A stretch of DNA of 14,164 nt from Chloroflexia bacterium (GTDB lineage Bacteria > Chloroflexota > Chloroflexia > Thermomicrobiales > CFX8). The translations under genes and the position numbers were made by a program. The stretch is from assembly GCA_013696045.1 (NCBI GenBank), contig JACCZH010000310.1, positions 1 to 14,164 of the forward strand, given 5' to 3'. Below, one piece after another: positions 6,584 to 14,131 of the stretch (its first letter is position 1; each line of letters starts with the position of its first letter). Under the pieces are notes generated by a model. The model was given only the letters and a program-made list of their open reading frames with translations. It was not told the origin of the DNA and searched no databases.

Positions 6584-7858
6584 ATGATCGCGAGAAACAC
6601 GATCAAGCCACTCAGACTTTTCGTGCTGGCAGCACTTCTGCTGGCCTTCGCCTTCACCGCCGTCGCGCCGACCAGCGCTGACGAGACTCGCACCGGGGCT
6701 ATCGACGCTGCAGTTGAATGGCTGAGGAACCAGCAACTTGCCGACGGCGCGTTCTCTGCGTTCGGGGACGAAAGTGATCCCGGCGCCACGGCAGACGTCG
6801 TCTTTGCCCTGGCCGCTGCCGGCATTGATCCGGCAACAGTCACATCGGCGGCTGGCTCAAGCCCGCTCGACTATCTGTCCGCCAGTGCGGAGTCCCTTGC
6901 AGAAACGCCCGGTCTGGCTGGCAAGGTAGCGCTTGCATTCATCGCGAGTGGTGCAGATCCACGCGCGGGCAGCGGGGCCAACCTCATCGAGACCGTCGAG
7001 ACTGGCTTCAATACGAACACCGGTATGTACGGCGAAGGGCTCACCAATCACACCTACGCCGTGCTGGCCCTGGCAGCCACCGACAGCGAGATTGAGCCTG
7101 CCGCAATCGACACCCTCCTCTCCACGCAGATCAGTGACGGATCCTGGGGTTTCACTGGCGCTACGACTGAAGGCACGGGAGACTCCAACACGACCGCGCT
7201 CGTCATCCAGGCGCTGGCCGCACTGAAGACCGGTGACGACGCGATCAGCGAGGGCATTGAATACCTACGGACCCTGGCAGACGAAAACGGCGCAATTGCC
7301 TACGACGCCAGCACTGCGCCAGACCTCATCGGTGACGCAAACTCGACCGCTGTTGCGATTCAGGCATTCGTCGCCGCTGGCGAGGACCCTTCCGGGATGA
7401 TCGAGGCGCTAACAACGTTCCAGAATGAGAACGGCGCGTTCTTCTGGCAAGCTGAGTTCCCAGACGATTCACTGCTCGCGACCGCACAGGCCGTCCCGGC
7501 GCTGGCGCTCGTTCCTCTGCCTGTCTTCCCGGCGGAAACTGACGCGCAGGACACGAGTGGAGTTGATGCCGCGCTCAGCGTGGCTCGGCAACCAGCAGAG
7601 CAAGCCGCTGATTGTGTCTACTTCGAGATCACGCAGCACAACGCCTGTGGGCTATTCGCCGAATTCTGGACCGCTAACGGCGGTCTGATGATCTTTGGTT
7701 ACCCGATGACCGAAGAGTTCGTCGACGAGAGCGGCATGACCGTTCAATATTTCGAGCGCGCCCGCTTTGAGTGGCACCCCGACCTCTCCGGCACACCATA
7801 CGAGGTGCTGCTAGGCCGTCTGGGAGCCGAGCACATCGACCATGCTGACCAGCCGTAG
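6584..7858 (+). CDS. Secreted alpha/alpha-barrel (prenyltransferase/squalene-oxidase repeat) protein, intrinsic-factor alpha-domain-like
   Basis: The protein has 424 residues. A Sec signal peptide (residues 1-32, basic then hydrophobic, ending in TSA before DE) shows it is exported. Residues 38-310 hold repeated helix-pair units with DG/NG-G-F/W/Y turns (NQQLADGAF, SDGSWGF, DENGAIAY, NENGAFFW), the terpenoid-cyclase-like alpha6/alpha6 toroid also used by the alpha domain of intrinsic factor and transcobalamin. Residues 344-417 form a separate domain with NGGLMIFGYPMTEEF and VQYFERARFEWHP, a pattern I associate with exported Chloroflexota proteins; it holds Cys344 and Cys355. The ATG at 6584 has GGGAGG 11 bases upstream. 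An open frame back to 6341 crosses the riboswitch and is not coding. It lies directly behind the B12 switch, so cobalamin binding at the cell surface is the leading inference; it is not proven. Confidence 0.85.
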   Translation: MIARNTIKPLRLFVLAALLLAFAFTAVAPTSADETRTGAIDAAVEWLRNQQLADGAFSAFGDESDPGATADVVFALAAAGIDPATVTSAAGSSPLDYLSASAESLAETPGLAGKVALAFIASGADPRAGSGANLIETVETGFNTNTGMYGEGLTNHTYAVLALAATDSEIEPAAIDTLLSTQISDGSWGFTGATTEGTGDSNTTALVIQALAALKTGDDAISEGIEYLRTLADENGAIAYDASTAPDLIGDANSTAVAIQAFVAAGEDPSGMIEALTTFQNENGAFFWQAEFPDDSLLATAQAVPALALVPLPVFPAETDAQDTSGVDAALSVARQPAEQAADCVYFEITQHNACGLFAEFWTANGGLMIFGYPMTEEFVDESGMTVQYFERARFEWHPDLSGTPYEVLLGRLGAEHIDHADQP

Positions 7859-8579
7859 CCTCACCTTCAGTAAAGGGTGGCGGCCGCTTCTCACGATCGC
7901 CGCCCTGCTCCTTGTCCTTGGCGCGGCGGTCTCGACCGCCGCGCAGGCGCCGCATACGGCAGGCCTCGTCGTGCGCCATGGCGACGGAACCATCATCTAT
8001 GCGCTGGTGCAATTCGAGGAAGAGTCCATCACCGGCACGGAGCTCCTCGAACGCAGCGAGATCGACGTCGTGATGGCGCCGTACGGGGGCATGGGTGTCG
8101 CCGTTTGTTCACTTGATGGAGAGGGTTGCGCCAGTGACAACTGTTTCTGCCATTCATACAGCAGCCCGTCGTTCTACTGGCACTACTACGTTCAGACCGG
8201 CGACGATTGGTCTGAGCACCCACTGGGGCCGTCGTCCCGCCACCTGTCCGACGGCGATGTAGACGGCTGGTCGTGGACCGCCGGGGAATCCAAGCTGCCC
8301 GGGATCACGATTGAAGATATTGTGGAGCTCAATGCCCCGCCTCTGCCGACCAGCGAACCCGAACAGACCGGGATACCAGAGCAACAGCCGTCACCCACGG
8401 TTGAATCGGAGTCTCGCGCCGTCGTCGTCGCGCCAGGTGAGTCACGAACCGCGCTCGTTTCAGGCAACGGCGACGGTGAAGGATCAGCAAACACGTACCT
8501 GGCCTTCGCGGCCATGGCGGCGCTGGTGGCAGTTGCCGGCGGTTTCGCCGTGATTCGCCAGCGGAAGGCGGCGCCATGA
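7842..8579 (+). CDS. Secreted, membrane-anchored DUF4430 (transcobalamin beta-domain-like) protein
   Basis: The protein has 245 residues. A signal peptide spans residues 1-36 (cleavage likely after AQA). Residues 40-148 match the DUF4430 layout: an opening beta strand, a LLE segment, the YGGMG turn, the aromatic FYWHYYV stretch at 111-117 and a closing LSDGDVDGWSW. This domain is the C-terminal beta domain of intrinsic factor and transcobalamin. Cysteines at 89, 96, 101 and 103 form a local cluster. A Pro/Ser/Glu-rich linker (about 163-215) leads to a single C-terminal membrane helix (about 217-237) and a basic RQRK tail, so the domain is probably held on the outer face of the cell membrane. 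The ATG overlaps the upstream gene by 17 bases. Probable partner of the barrel protein in capturing cobalamin. Confidence 0.8.
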   Translation: MLTSRSLTFSKGWRPLLTIAALLLVLGAAVSTAAQAPHTAGLVVRHGDGTIIYALVQFEEESITGTELLERSEIDVVMAPYGGMGVAVCSLDGEGCASDNCFCHSYSSPSFYWHYYVQTGDDWSEHPLGPSSRHLSDGDVDGWSWTAGESKLPGITIEDIVELNAPPLPTSEPEQTGIPEQQPSPTVESESRAVVVAPGESRTALVSGNGDGEGSANTYLAFAAMAALVAVAGGFAVIRQRKAAP

Positions 8580-9589
8580 GCGGGGGCATCAATGCCGTCG
8601 CCTGGGTGTTGTGGTTCCTGGCCATGGTTGTCGTGCCGCTCACCAGCCGCAACCCGCTCTACCTGGTGCTCGTTTTGATGGTGGCGGTGGCGGTGTTGTT
8701 TAGCCTGCCTCAACAGCACGGCCAGACCAGCGCCTGGAGACTGTTCGCCTATATCGGCAGCGGTGTCGCAACACTTTCTATCGGTTTCAATGTGCTCACC
8801 GTGCATGCCGGAAATCGACAATTCGCGCGCCTTCCGGATAGCTGGCCGATCATCGGTGGGCCCTTGACAATCAACGCGCTGGTGTATGGAACCATTTCAG
8901 CGATCGCGATCGCGTCAGTGCTCTTCGGCGCGGCAACGTTCAACTCAGCGGTGCGCCACGCTGACCTTGTGCGCCTGCTGCCCGGTTCGCTGTCACGCTT
9001 CGGCGTTGCGGCAGGCGTCGCGCTTCTGTTCGTTCCTCAGACCATTTCCGCCAGCCGCGACATCTACGACGCACAACGCGCCCGCGGTCACCACTTCCGC
9101 AGCCTGGGAGACGCACGCGCATTCGTCGTCCCGCTGCTCTCCACCAGCCTTGAACGGGCGCTCCTGCTCAGCGAAGCGCTGGAGACCCGCGGCTTCGGAA
9201 CGAGCGCAATCGTGAGGCAACCAGAGCGCCGCGCGCCACTCGCTAGCATTGGCTCCGCTCTCAGCATCGTCCTTGCGCTGATCGCCCTGGGTCTCGGGTC
9301 GTACACCCCCGGCATCCTGCTCATGGGGTTCGCCGTGGCCCTGGCGCTGGTGGGATCAAACGGCCATGTCCGCCGCACTCGTTTTCGCCCGATTGAATGG
9401 TCACCCAGGTCGCTGCTTGTCAGCGCCACATCCGCAGTAACGTTGCTGGTGCTCCTCTTTGGCCGAGCCGTAACGGACCTCCATCTAACCTATGACACAT
9501 TTCCAACTATCGAGTCCCCCCAATTTTCGATCCTGGCCGGCGCAGCCATCGTGCTCCTCGTTCTGCCAGCACTGGTGGTCGAGCGATGA
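8576..9589 (+). CDS. ecfT: ECF transporter transmembrane (T) component
   Basis: The protein has 337 residues with several membrane helices. It contains the two coupling-helix signatures of EcfT/CbiQ proteins: Ala-Arg-Gly at 169-171 in DAQRARGHHF and Thr-Arg-Gly at 204-206 in EALETRGFG. These contact the ATPases and transmit ATP hydrolysis to the substrate-binding S component. It is longer than typical EcfT (about 260 residues), with extra C-terminal membrane segments (about 279-335). ATG overlaps the DUF4430 stop (ATGA), and its own stop overlaps the EcfA start the same way. It is probably the motor scaffold for cobalamin import, given the riboswitch upstream. Confidence 0.85.
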   Translation: MSGGINAVAWVLWFLAMVVVPLTSRNPLYLVLVLMVAVAVLFSLPQQHGQTSAWRLFAYIGSGVATLSIGFNVLTVHAGNRQFARLPDSWPIIGGPLTINALVYGTISAIAIASVLFGAATFNSAVRHADLVRLLPGSLSRFGVAAGVALLFVPQTISASRDIYDAQRARGHHFRSLGDARAFVVPLLSTSLERALLLSEALETRGFGTSAIVRQPERRAPLASIGSALSIVLALIALGLGSYTPGILLMGFAVALALVGSNGHVRRTRFRPIEWSPRSLLVSATSAVTLLVLLFGRAVTDLHLTYDTFPTIESPQFSILAGAAIVLLVLPALVVER

Positions 9590-11181
9590 GCGCGGTAACG
9601 CTCACTGCGCTCTCCTATCGATTTCCGGCCTCCAAGCAGGATGTGCTCAGGACGTTGAACTGGAATGTCCTTGAAGGTTCAGTCAATCTCGTCGTGGGAC
9701 CATCGGGAGCCGGGAAGACGACCCTCCTGCAGTGCCTGAACGGCATCATTCCGCATTTCCACGGAGGATCGTTCGGCGGTGACGCAACGGTCCTCGGCAA
9801 CAATACCCGCTCCACAGCCCCGCGAGATCTTGCAGCCTCAGTGGGAACCGTCTTTCAGGATCCGGAATCCCAGTTCGTGACTGGCACGGTCGAAGACGAG
9901 ATCGTGTTCACCATGGAGAATCTGGCTTACGACCGGCAAACCATGCGCCTTCGCCTGGAAGAAACGCTCGATCTGATGGGCATCCATCATCTGCGCCAGA
10001 GGGCCATTTCGGAGCTCAGCGGAGGCGAACGTCAGCGTGTGGCGCTGGCCGCGTCGCTCGCCTCACGGCCGCGGATGCTCATCCTGGACGAGCCCACCTC
10101 CCAGCTCGATCCGTTAGCGGCCCACGATATCCTGTCCGCGGTAGAGCGGCTAAATCTGGATTTCGGCATGACTGTTGTGATCGCCGAGCACCGTCTTGAC
10201 CGCGTGTTGCCTTTTGCTGAGAACATCGTCAGCATCCGGGATACAGAGCTCCGCTCCGGCGCAACCCAGGAAATGCTGCCAACGCTCGACGACGTCCCAC
10301 CGCTGGTCCAGTTCGGACGCTTCCACGGCTGGCATCCCATTCCCCTCACGGTCCGCGATGCTCGTCGCCAGTTGCGAACTCTCACCGATATCGTTCCGCA
10401 CATAAGCCAGGCGCACGCTAGCGGAGATCGTGTCATCCGAATAGAAAACGTCAACTTCAGCTACGGAAACACACCCGCCCTGCACAACGTCAATCTCGAC
10501 GCGCACGCCGGCGAGGTCATCGCACTGGTTGGCAGAAACGGTTCGGGCAAGACAACTCTGCTGAAGCAGATCATTGGGCTCTTGAGGCCGGGTGATGGCA
10601 GGGTGCTCCTCAACGGCGAGAGTATCGCCAGCCAGCCAGTGCAGAACATTGCCAGCCGCGTCGGCTACGTTCCCCAGTTCCCAAGCGCCATTCTGCACCA
10701 GGAATCCTTGCGCGAAGAACTGGCGTTCACCGCGAAGTCGCAGGGCAAGACAATCGATCCCGAGATCATGACTGAACGGCTGGGCATTGCGGAGTGCCTG
10801 GACCGTCATCCGCTCGATCTGAGCGGCGGTCAACGCCAGCGCGCCGCCCTGGCCGCCATCTGTGCCGCCGAACCGCAAGTGTTGCTGCTCGACGAGCCGA
10901 CCCGCGGCTTGCCCGGCCATGACAAAGCCATCCTTGCGCGTTTCATCCGCGAATACGCGGCCCAGGGCAAGCTGGTTTTCATAGCCACCCACGATGTCGA
11001 GTTCCTGATTCTATGTGCAAACCGCGTCCTCACTCTGGCCAGCGGCGAACTCATCGCCGACGGTGCGCCTGCTAACGTCCTCTCCGGCTCCCTGTCGTTC
11101 AGCACCCAGATGAACCGCCTCCTCGGTGGCGACATCCTCACGCTGGGCGACGCCGGCGTGCCGGACTCTCAACTTTCGTAG
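9586..11181 (+). CDS. ecfA: ECF transporter ATPase, two fused ABC domains
   Basis: The protein has 531 residues and two ABC ATPase domains in tandem. Domain 1: Walker A GPSGAGKT (38-45), Q-loop FQDPESQF (90-97), signature LSGGERQ (144-150), Walker B LILDEP (165-170), switch His202. Domain 2: Walker A GRNGSGKT (316-323), Q-loop Gln364, signature LSGGQRQ (412-418), Walker B LLLDEP (433-438), switch His469. The first Q-loop is typical of ECF A components. The second is divergent, and its D-loop reads GLPG, with Pro where Asp is usual. A linker at about 240-285 joins the domains, replacing separate EcfA1 and EcfA2. The TAG stop at 11179-11181 lies inside a GTAGGGGCCGG repeat. Powers the importer formed with EcfT. 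Confidence 0.9.
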   Translation: MSAVTLTALSYRFPASKQDVLRTLNWNVLEGSVNLVVGPSGAGKTTLLQCLNGIIPHFHGGSFGGDATVLGNNTRSTAPRDLAASVGTVFQDPESQFVTGTVEDEIVFTMENLAYDRQTMRLRLEETLDLMGIHHLRQRAISELSGGERQRVALAASLASRPRMLILDEPTSQLDPLAAHDILSAVERLNLDFGMTVVIAEHRLDRVLPFAENIVSIRDTELRSGATQEMLPTLDDVPPLVQFGRFHGWHPIPLTVRDARRQLRTLTDIVPHISQAHASGDRVIRIENVNFSYGNTPALHNVNLDAHAGEVIALVGRNGSGKTTLLKQIIGLLRPGDGRVLLNGESIASQPVQNIASRVGYVPQFPSAILHQESLREELAFTAKSQGKTIDPEIMTERLGIAECLDRHPLDLSGGQRQRAALAAICAAEPQVLLLDEPTRGLPGHDKAILARFIREYAAQGKLVFIATHDVEFLILCANRVLTLASGELIADGAPANVLSGSLSFSTQMNRLLGGDILTLGDAGVPDSQLS

Positions 11182-11217
11182 GGGCCGGATGCCCTCTGGG
11201 CATTAGTGCGCCCGCCC
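11178..11217. repeat. GTAGGGGCCGG-type dispersed repeat overlapping the ecfA stop
   Basis: The element starts with GTAGGGGCCGG, the same eleven bases as the arm at 6161, contains the hairpin ATGCCC-TCT-GGGCAT (11189-11203) and ends in CGCCCGCCC. Its first bases provide the ecfA stop codon. The hairpin lacks a T-tract, so it is a weak terminator candidate at best. Confidence 0.6.
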
Positions 11218-11244
11218 AAACGCCGCGGCCGCTGGAACGAGCAC

Positions 11245-11410
11245 AATCAATTACGCCCCCATTCGCATCAACGTAAGGAATTGCCCGTCAGAGAACGCTG
11301 TTACGGTGGTCATCCTGAGTCTGCTCTGAGCGCAGCCGAAGGGATGACTGAAAAGGGCCACTCTTCTCCCTAATTGCGCTTGCGTTGATGCGAACGGGCG
11401 CAATCGATTA
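11245..11410. repeat. Long inverted repeat upstream of lon
   Basis: The left arm (about 11245-11282, core TTCGCATCAACG at 11262-11273) pairs with the right arm (about 11371-11410, core CGTTGATGCGAA at 11383-11394). Outside the perfect 12-base core the arms stay similar over nearly 40 bases. The right end (11401-11430) is also a direct copy of the left arm: CAATCGATTACGCTCCCA against CAATCAATTACGCCCCCA. Three related copies therefore lie in 190 bases. Confidence 0.65.
11309..11348. repeat. GTCATCC...GGATGAC palindromic repeat
   Basis: GTCATCCTGAG opens and AAGGGATGAC closes a 40-base element with seven-base complementary ends. The pattern resembles a GTCATCCTGAGC...GAAGG(G)ATGAC intergenic repeat that I recall as common in Chloroflexota and other genomes. 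It sits between the arms of the larger inverted repeat. Confidence 0.55.
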
Positions 11411-11431
11411 CGCTCCCACGTCAACGAAGGT

Positions 11432-11440
11432 TGGTACAAT
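11432..11440 (+). promoter_or_regulatory. Candidate extended -10 promoter for lon
   Basis: TGGTACAAT fits an extended -10 (TGn followed by TACAAT, five of six matches to TATAAT). No good -35 box is visible, which extended -10 promoters can tolerate. The RNA would start at about 11447, leaving a leader of some 130 bases before lon. Confidence 0.4.
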
Positions 11441-11560
11441 CAGAGGTCGTGCCTTTCCAACTGCGTTCATGGCACGCATTACTGCCTCGTGGCAATCATT
11501 CATACTGTAAAGACACCCAGCCGGCAAACCCGATTCGGGAACATTCCCGGCGACAGAAAT

Positions 11561-11566
11561 AGAGGA
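11561..11566 (+). promoter_or_regulatory. Ribosome-binding site supporting the lon start at 11576
   Basis: AGAGGA ends nine bases before the ATG at 11576. The in-frame ATG at 11489 has no comparable site, and the 29 residues it would add are not Lon-like. Confidence 0.55.
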
Positions 11567-11575
11567 CAGAGCCGT

Positions 11576-14131
11576 ATGAGTCAATCGTCCCCAGACGCTT
11601 CCAACACATCCGTTGAAGCGATGGCAGAGCCTGGCGCTCAGGATGAAACGCTCCGGACCCCACCACACTCAACACCGGACGTCGACAGCCTGACACCGGT
11701 TCTGCTTCCAACCTTGATCGTGCCGCAGACCCTGCTCCTGCCACACATGTCGCTGCCCTATCCTATTGATGACGGCGAGGAGTCCAAGGCTATCGAATAC
11801 GCCATGGCCCACGACCGCATGCTGCTGGTGCTCGCCGTTCGCGATCAGGCGGATGACGACGACGATTACGACGACGAAGAAACCGCCGAGGCGCTGGCCG
11901 AGATCTCTGAAGACAAGCCCAACTCCAACTCGCACAGTTACGGCGTCACAGTCACCGACGACGAGCTTGCCACCGTCGGTGTTATCGCGGAGATCGGCCA
12001 CAAGATCGCCCGGCCAGGCGTTCCAGCCCACGTTATTCTTCAGGGCGTCGCGCGCGGTGTCGTCTCCAGCTTCGACCAGCGCGAACCGTTCACCCTGACG
12101 CGCACATTCCGCTCCGAGGACCCGGTTGAGGACGGTATGGAAGCGCGAGCCGTTATGGCCAACGTGCTCGATCAGGTCGAGTCCTACGTCGGTATGTTGC
12201 CCAACGTCCCCGAAGAAGTGGTAACGATGGTGCGCAGCGTCGAAGAGCCTGGCTGGCTGGCCGACCTGATCGCCTTCTCACCCGAGTTTGGCCCTGCGTT
12301 GCGCCAGGAGATCCTTGAGATCCTGAACCCGGTCCAGCGCCTGCACAAGATCAGCTCGATCCTGCAAGAGCGGCTGGAGTTCCTGGCCCTGCGCCAGCAC
12401 ATCCAGTCCGAAGCCCAGGCCGGCATGGACCGCCAGCAGCGCGAGATCATGCTGCGCGAGCAACTGCGCACGATCCAGCGCGAGCTGGGCGACATCTCGT
12501 CCGACGAGGCCATGGCCACCGAATTCCGCGACAAGATTGAAGCCGCCGGTATGCCTGAGGCAGTCAAGACCAAGGCCCTGCTTCAGGTAGGGCGGCTTGA
12601 GCAGCAACACCCGTTTTCGCCCGAGATCGGCATTATTCAGTCCTATCTCGACTGGCTCACCGAGCTGCCCTGGTCCGTTCAGACCGAGGACCAGCTCGAT
12701 CTTATCCGGGCCGCCGAAATCCTTGACGAAGACCACTACGGTCTGACCAAGGTAAAAGAGCGTATTCTGGAATTCATGGCCGTGCGCAAGCTGGCCGGTG
12801 ACAAGATGCGCTCGCCGATCATCTGCTTCGTAGGCCCTCCCGGCGTCGGCAAGACAAGCCTCGGCAAGTCGATCGCCCGCGCACTCGGCCGTTCCTACTC
12901 GCGTATGTCGCTCGGCGGTGTGCGTGACGAGGCCGAGATTCGTGGTCACCGGCGCACCTACGTTGGCGCGTTGCCCGGCCGGGTCATCAAGGCGATTCGC
13001 GATGCTGGCACTAATAATCCAGTGATCGTGCTGGACGAGATCGACAAGGTCGGCTCCGACGCCTTCCGTGGCGACCCGTCGTCCGCGCTGCTTGAGGTGC
13101 TCGATCCGGAGCAGAACAACAGCTTCTCTGACCACTACCTTGAGGTGCCGTTCGACCTGTCACAGGTCGTCTTTATCACGACCGCCAACATGCTCGATCC
13201 CATCCCACCGGCCCTGCGCGACCGGATGGAGATCATCGAGGTGCCAAGCTATACCGAAGTCGAGAAGCTGGAGATCGCCCGCAACTTCCTCATCCCGAAG
13301 GCCATGGAAGCACACGGTCTCAAGGAAGAGCAACTGACCTTCACCGACGACGCGATCATGCTGCTGATCCGTGAATATACCCACGAGGCAGGTGTCCGTA
13401 ACCTTGACCGCGAGATCGCATCAATCTGTCGCAAGGTTGCCCGCAAAATGGCCGAGGACGACGAGCGCGATCACTATCAGGTCGATACCGGCGCAACTAG
13501 CGAGCTGCTCGGCATCCCGCGCTACGAATACGGTCTGGCCGGTGAAACTGACGAAGTAGGCGTCGCAACGGGCGCGGCCGTCACAGGCGGTGGCGGAGAT
13601 CTGCTCTCGATCGAGGTCACGCTGATGAAGGGCAAGGGCGACCTGCTGCTGACCGGCCAACTGGGCGACGTCATGCAGGAGTCGGCGCGCGCGGCCATCT
13701 CCTATGCACGCTCACACGCCGACCAGCTCGGCATCCAGCCGGATTTCTTCGACACGCACACCATCCATGTGCATGTCCCGGCCGGAGCGGTGCCGAAGGA
13801 CGGCCCTTCGGCTGGTCTGCCAATCGCAACCGCGCTCGTCTCGGCCCTGACCGGCAACCCGATCCGCAAGGATGTCGCGATGACCGGCGAGATTACTCTG
13901 CGCGGCAAGGTTTTGCCAATCGGTGGTCTGCGCGAGAAAGCCCTGGCTGCCCGGCGTGGCGGCATCACCCTTTTCGTCGCGCCAAAGCGCAACGCCAAGG
14001 ATCTGGCCGAGCTGCCGCAATCCGTAAAAGACCAGCTGGAAATCCGCCTCGTCACACGCATCGACGAAGCCCTCGAGATCGCCCTGACTCAGGCTATTCG
14101 TATTCGTGGCGAGCTAGCCGCGACGACGTAG
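11576..14131 (+). CDS. lon: ATP-dependent Lon protease
   Basis: The protein has 851 residues from the ATG at 11576. The N-terminal substrate-recognition domain (about 40-245) is followed by a helical region (about 250-385). The AAA+ module has Walker A GPPGVGKT (420-427) and Walker B VIVLDEID (483-490). The C-terminal protease domain carries the catalytic dyad Ser745 in PKDGPSAG and Lys788 in GGLREKAL. Length is slightly above the usual 780-820 residues. Part of the excess is a polar N-terminal tail of about 38 residues; part is an acidic insertion in the recognition domain (about 91-121, including QADDDDDYDDEE). The usually conserved AWT just before the protease domain reads AVT. Lon degrades misfolded and regulatory proteins in the cytoplasm. 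Transcribed alone, it seems, with its own candidate promoter. Confidence 0.96.
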   Translation: MSQSSPDASNTSVEAMAEPGAQDETLRTPPHSTPDVDSLTPVLLPTLIVPQTLLLPHMSLPYPIDDGEESKAIEYAMAHDRMLLVLAVRDQADDDDDYDDEETAEALAEISEDKPNSNSHSYGVTVTDDELATVGVIAEIGHKIARPGVPAHVILQGVARGVVSSFDQREPFTLTRTFRSEDPVEDGMEARAVMANVLDQVESYVGMLPNVPEEVVTMVRSVEEPGWLADLIAFSPEFGPALRQEILEILNPVQRLHKISSILQERLEFLALRQHIQSEAQAGMDRQQREIMLREQLRTIQRELGDISSDEAMATEFRDKIEAAGMPEAVKTKALLQVGRLEQQHPFSPEIGIIQSYLDWLTELPWSVQTEDQLDLIRAAEILDEDHYGLTKVKERILEFMAVRKLAGDKMRSPIICFVGPPGVGKTSLGKSIARALGRSYSRMSLGGVRDEAEIRGHRRTYVGALPGRVIKAIRDAGTNNPVIVLDEIDKVGSDAFRGDPSSALLEVLDPEQNNSFSDHYLEVPFDLSQVVFITTANMLDPIPPALRDRMEIIEVPSYTEVEKLEIARNFLIPKAMEAHGLKEEQLTFTDDAIMLLIREYTHEAGVRNLDREIASICRKVARKMAEDDERDHYQVDTGATSELLGIPRYEYGLAGETDEVGVATGAAVTGGGGDLLSIEVTLMKGKGDLLLTGQLGDVMQESARAAISYARSHADQLGIQPDFFDTHTIHVHVPAGAVPKDGPSAGLPIATALVSALTGNPIRKDVAMTGEITLRGKVLPIGGLREKALAARRGGITLFVAPKRNAKDLAELPQSVKDQLEIRLVTRIDEALEIALTQAIRIRGELAATT

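Larger units (their letters stand above)
11182..11575. other. Non-coding region between ecfA and lon
   Basis: About 390 bases without a supported gene. It holds the tail of the GTAGGGG repeat, a long inverted repeat with a nested palindrome, a further direct copy of part of that repeat, and a candidate extended -10 for lon. Short hairpins TGCC-TCGT-GGCA (11483-11494) and GTGCC/GGCAC (11449-11453, 11471-11475) lie in the presumed lon leader. No CIRCE or HspR-type heat-shock operator is recognised. Confidence 0.7.

Noticed and set aside
10150..10992. 280-residue open frame antisense to ecfA
   Set aside because: It lies opposite intact ABC ATPase motifs and has no recognisable domain.
8576..11181. 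Cobalt (CbiMNQO) transporter instead of cobalamin importer
   Set aside because: No CbiM or CbiN is present, while secreted intrinsic-factor-like proteins are; cobalt uptake remains a less likely alternative because B12 riboswitches also control cobalt importers.
11489..11575. 29-residue N-terminal extension of Lon from an ATG at 11489
   Set aside because: No ribosome-binding site, and residues unlike Lon; the ATG at 11576 has AGAGGA at suitable spacing.
12278..13135. 285-residue open frame antisense to lon
   Set aside because: It is a shadow of the highly conserved AAA+ region of Lon; composition driven by the codon bias of the real gene.
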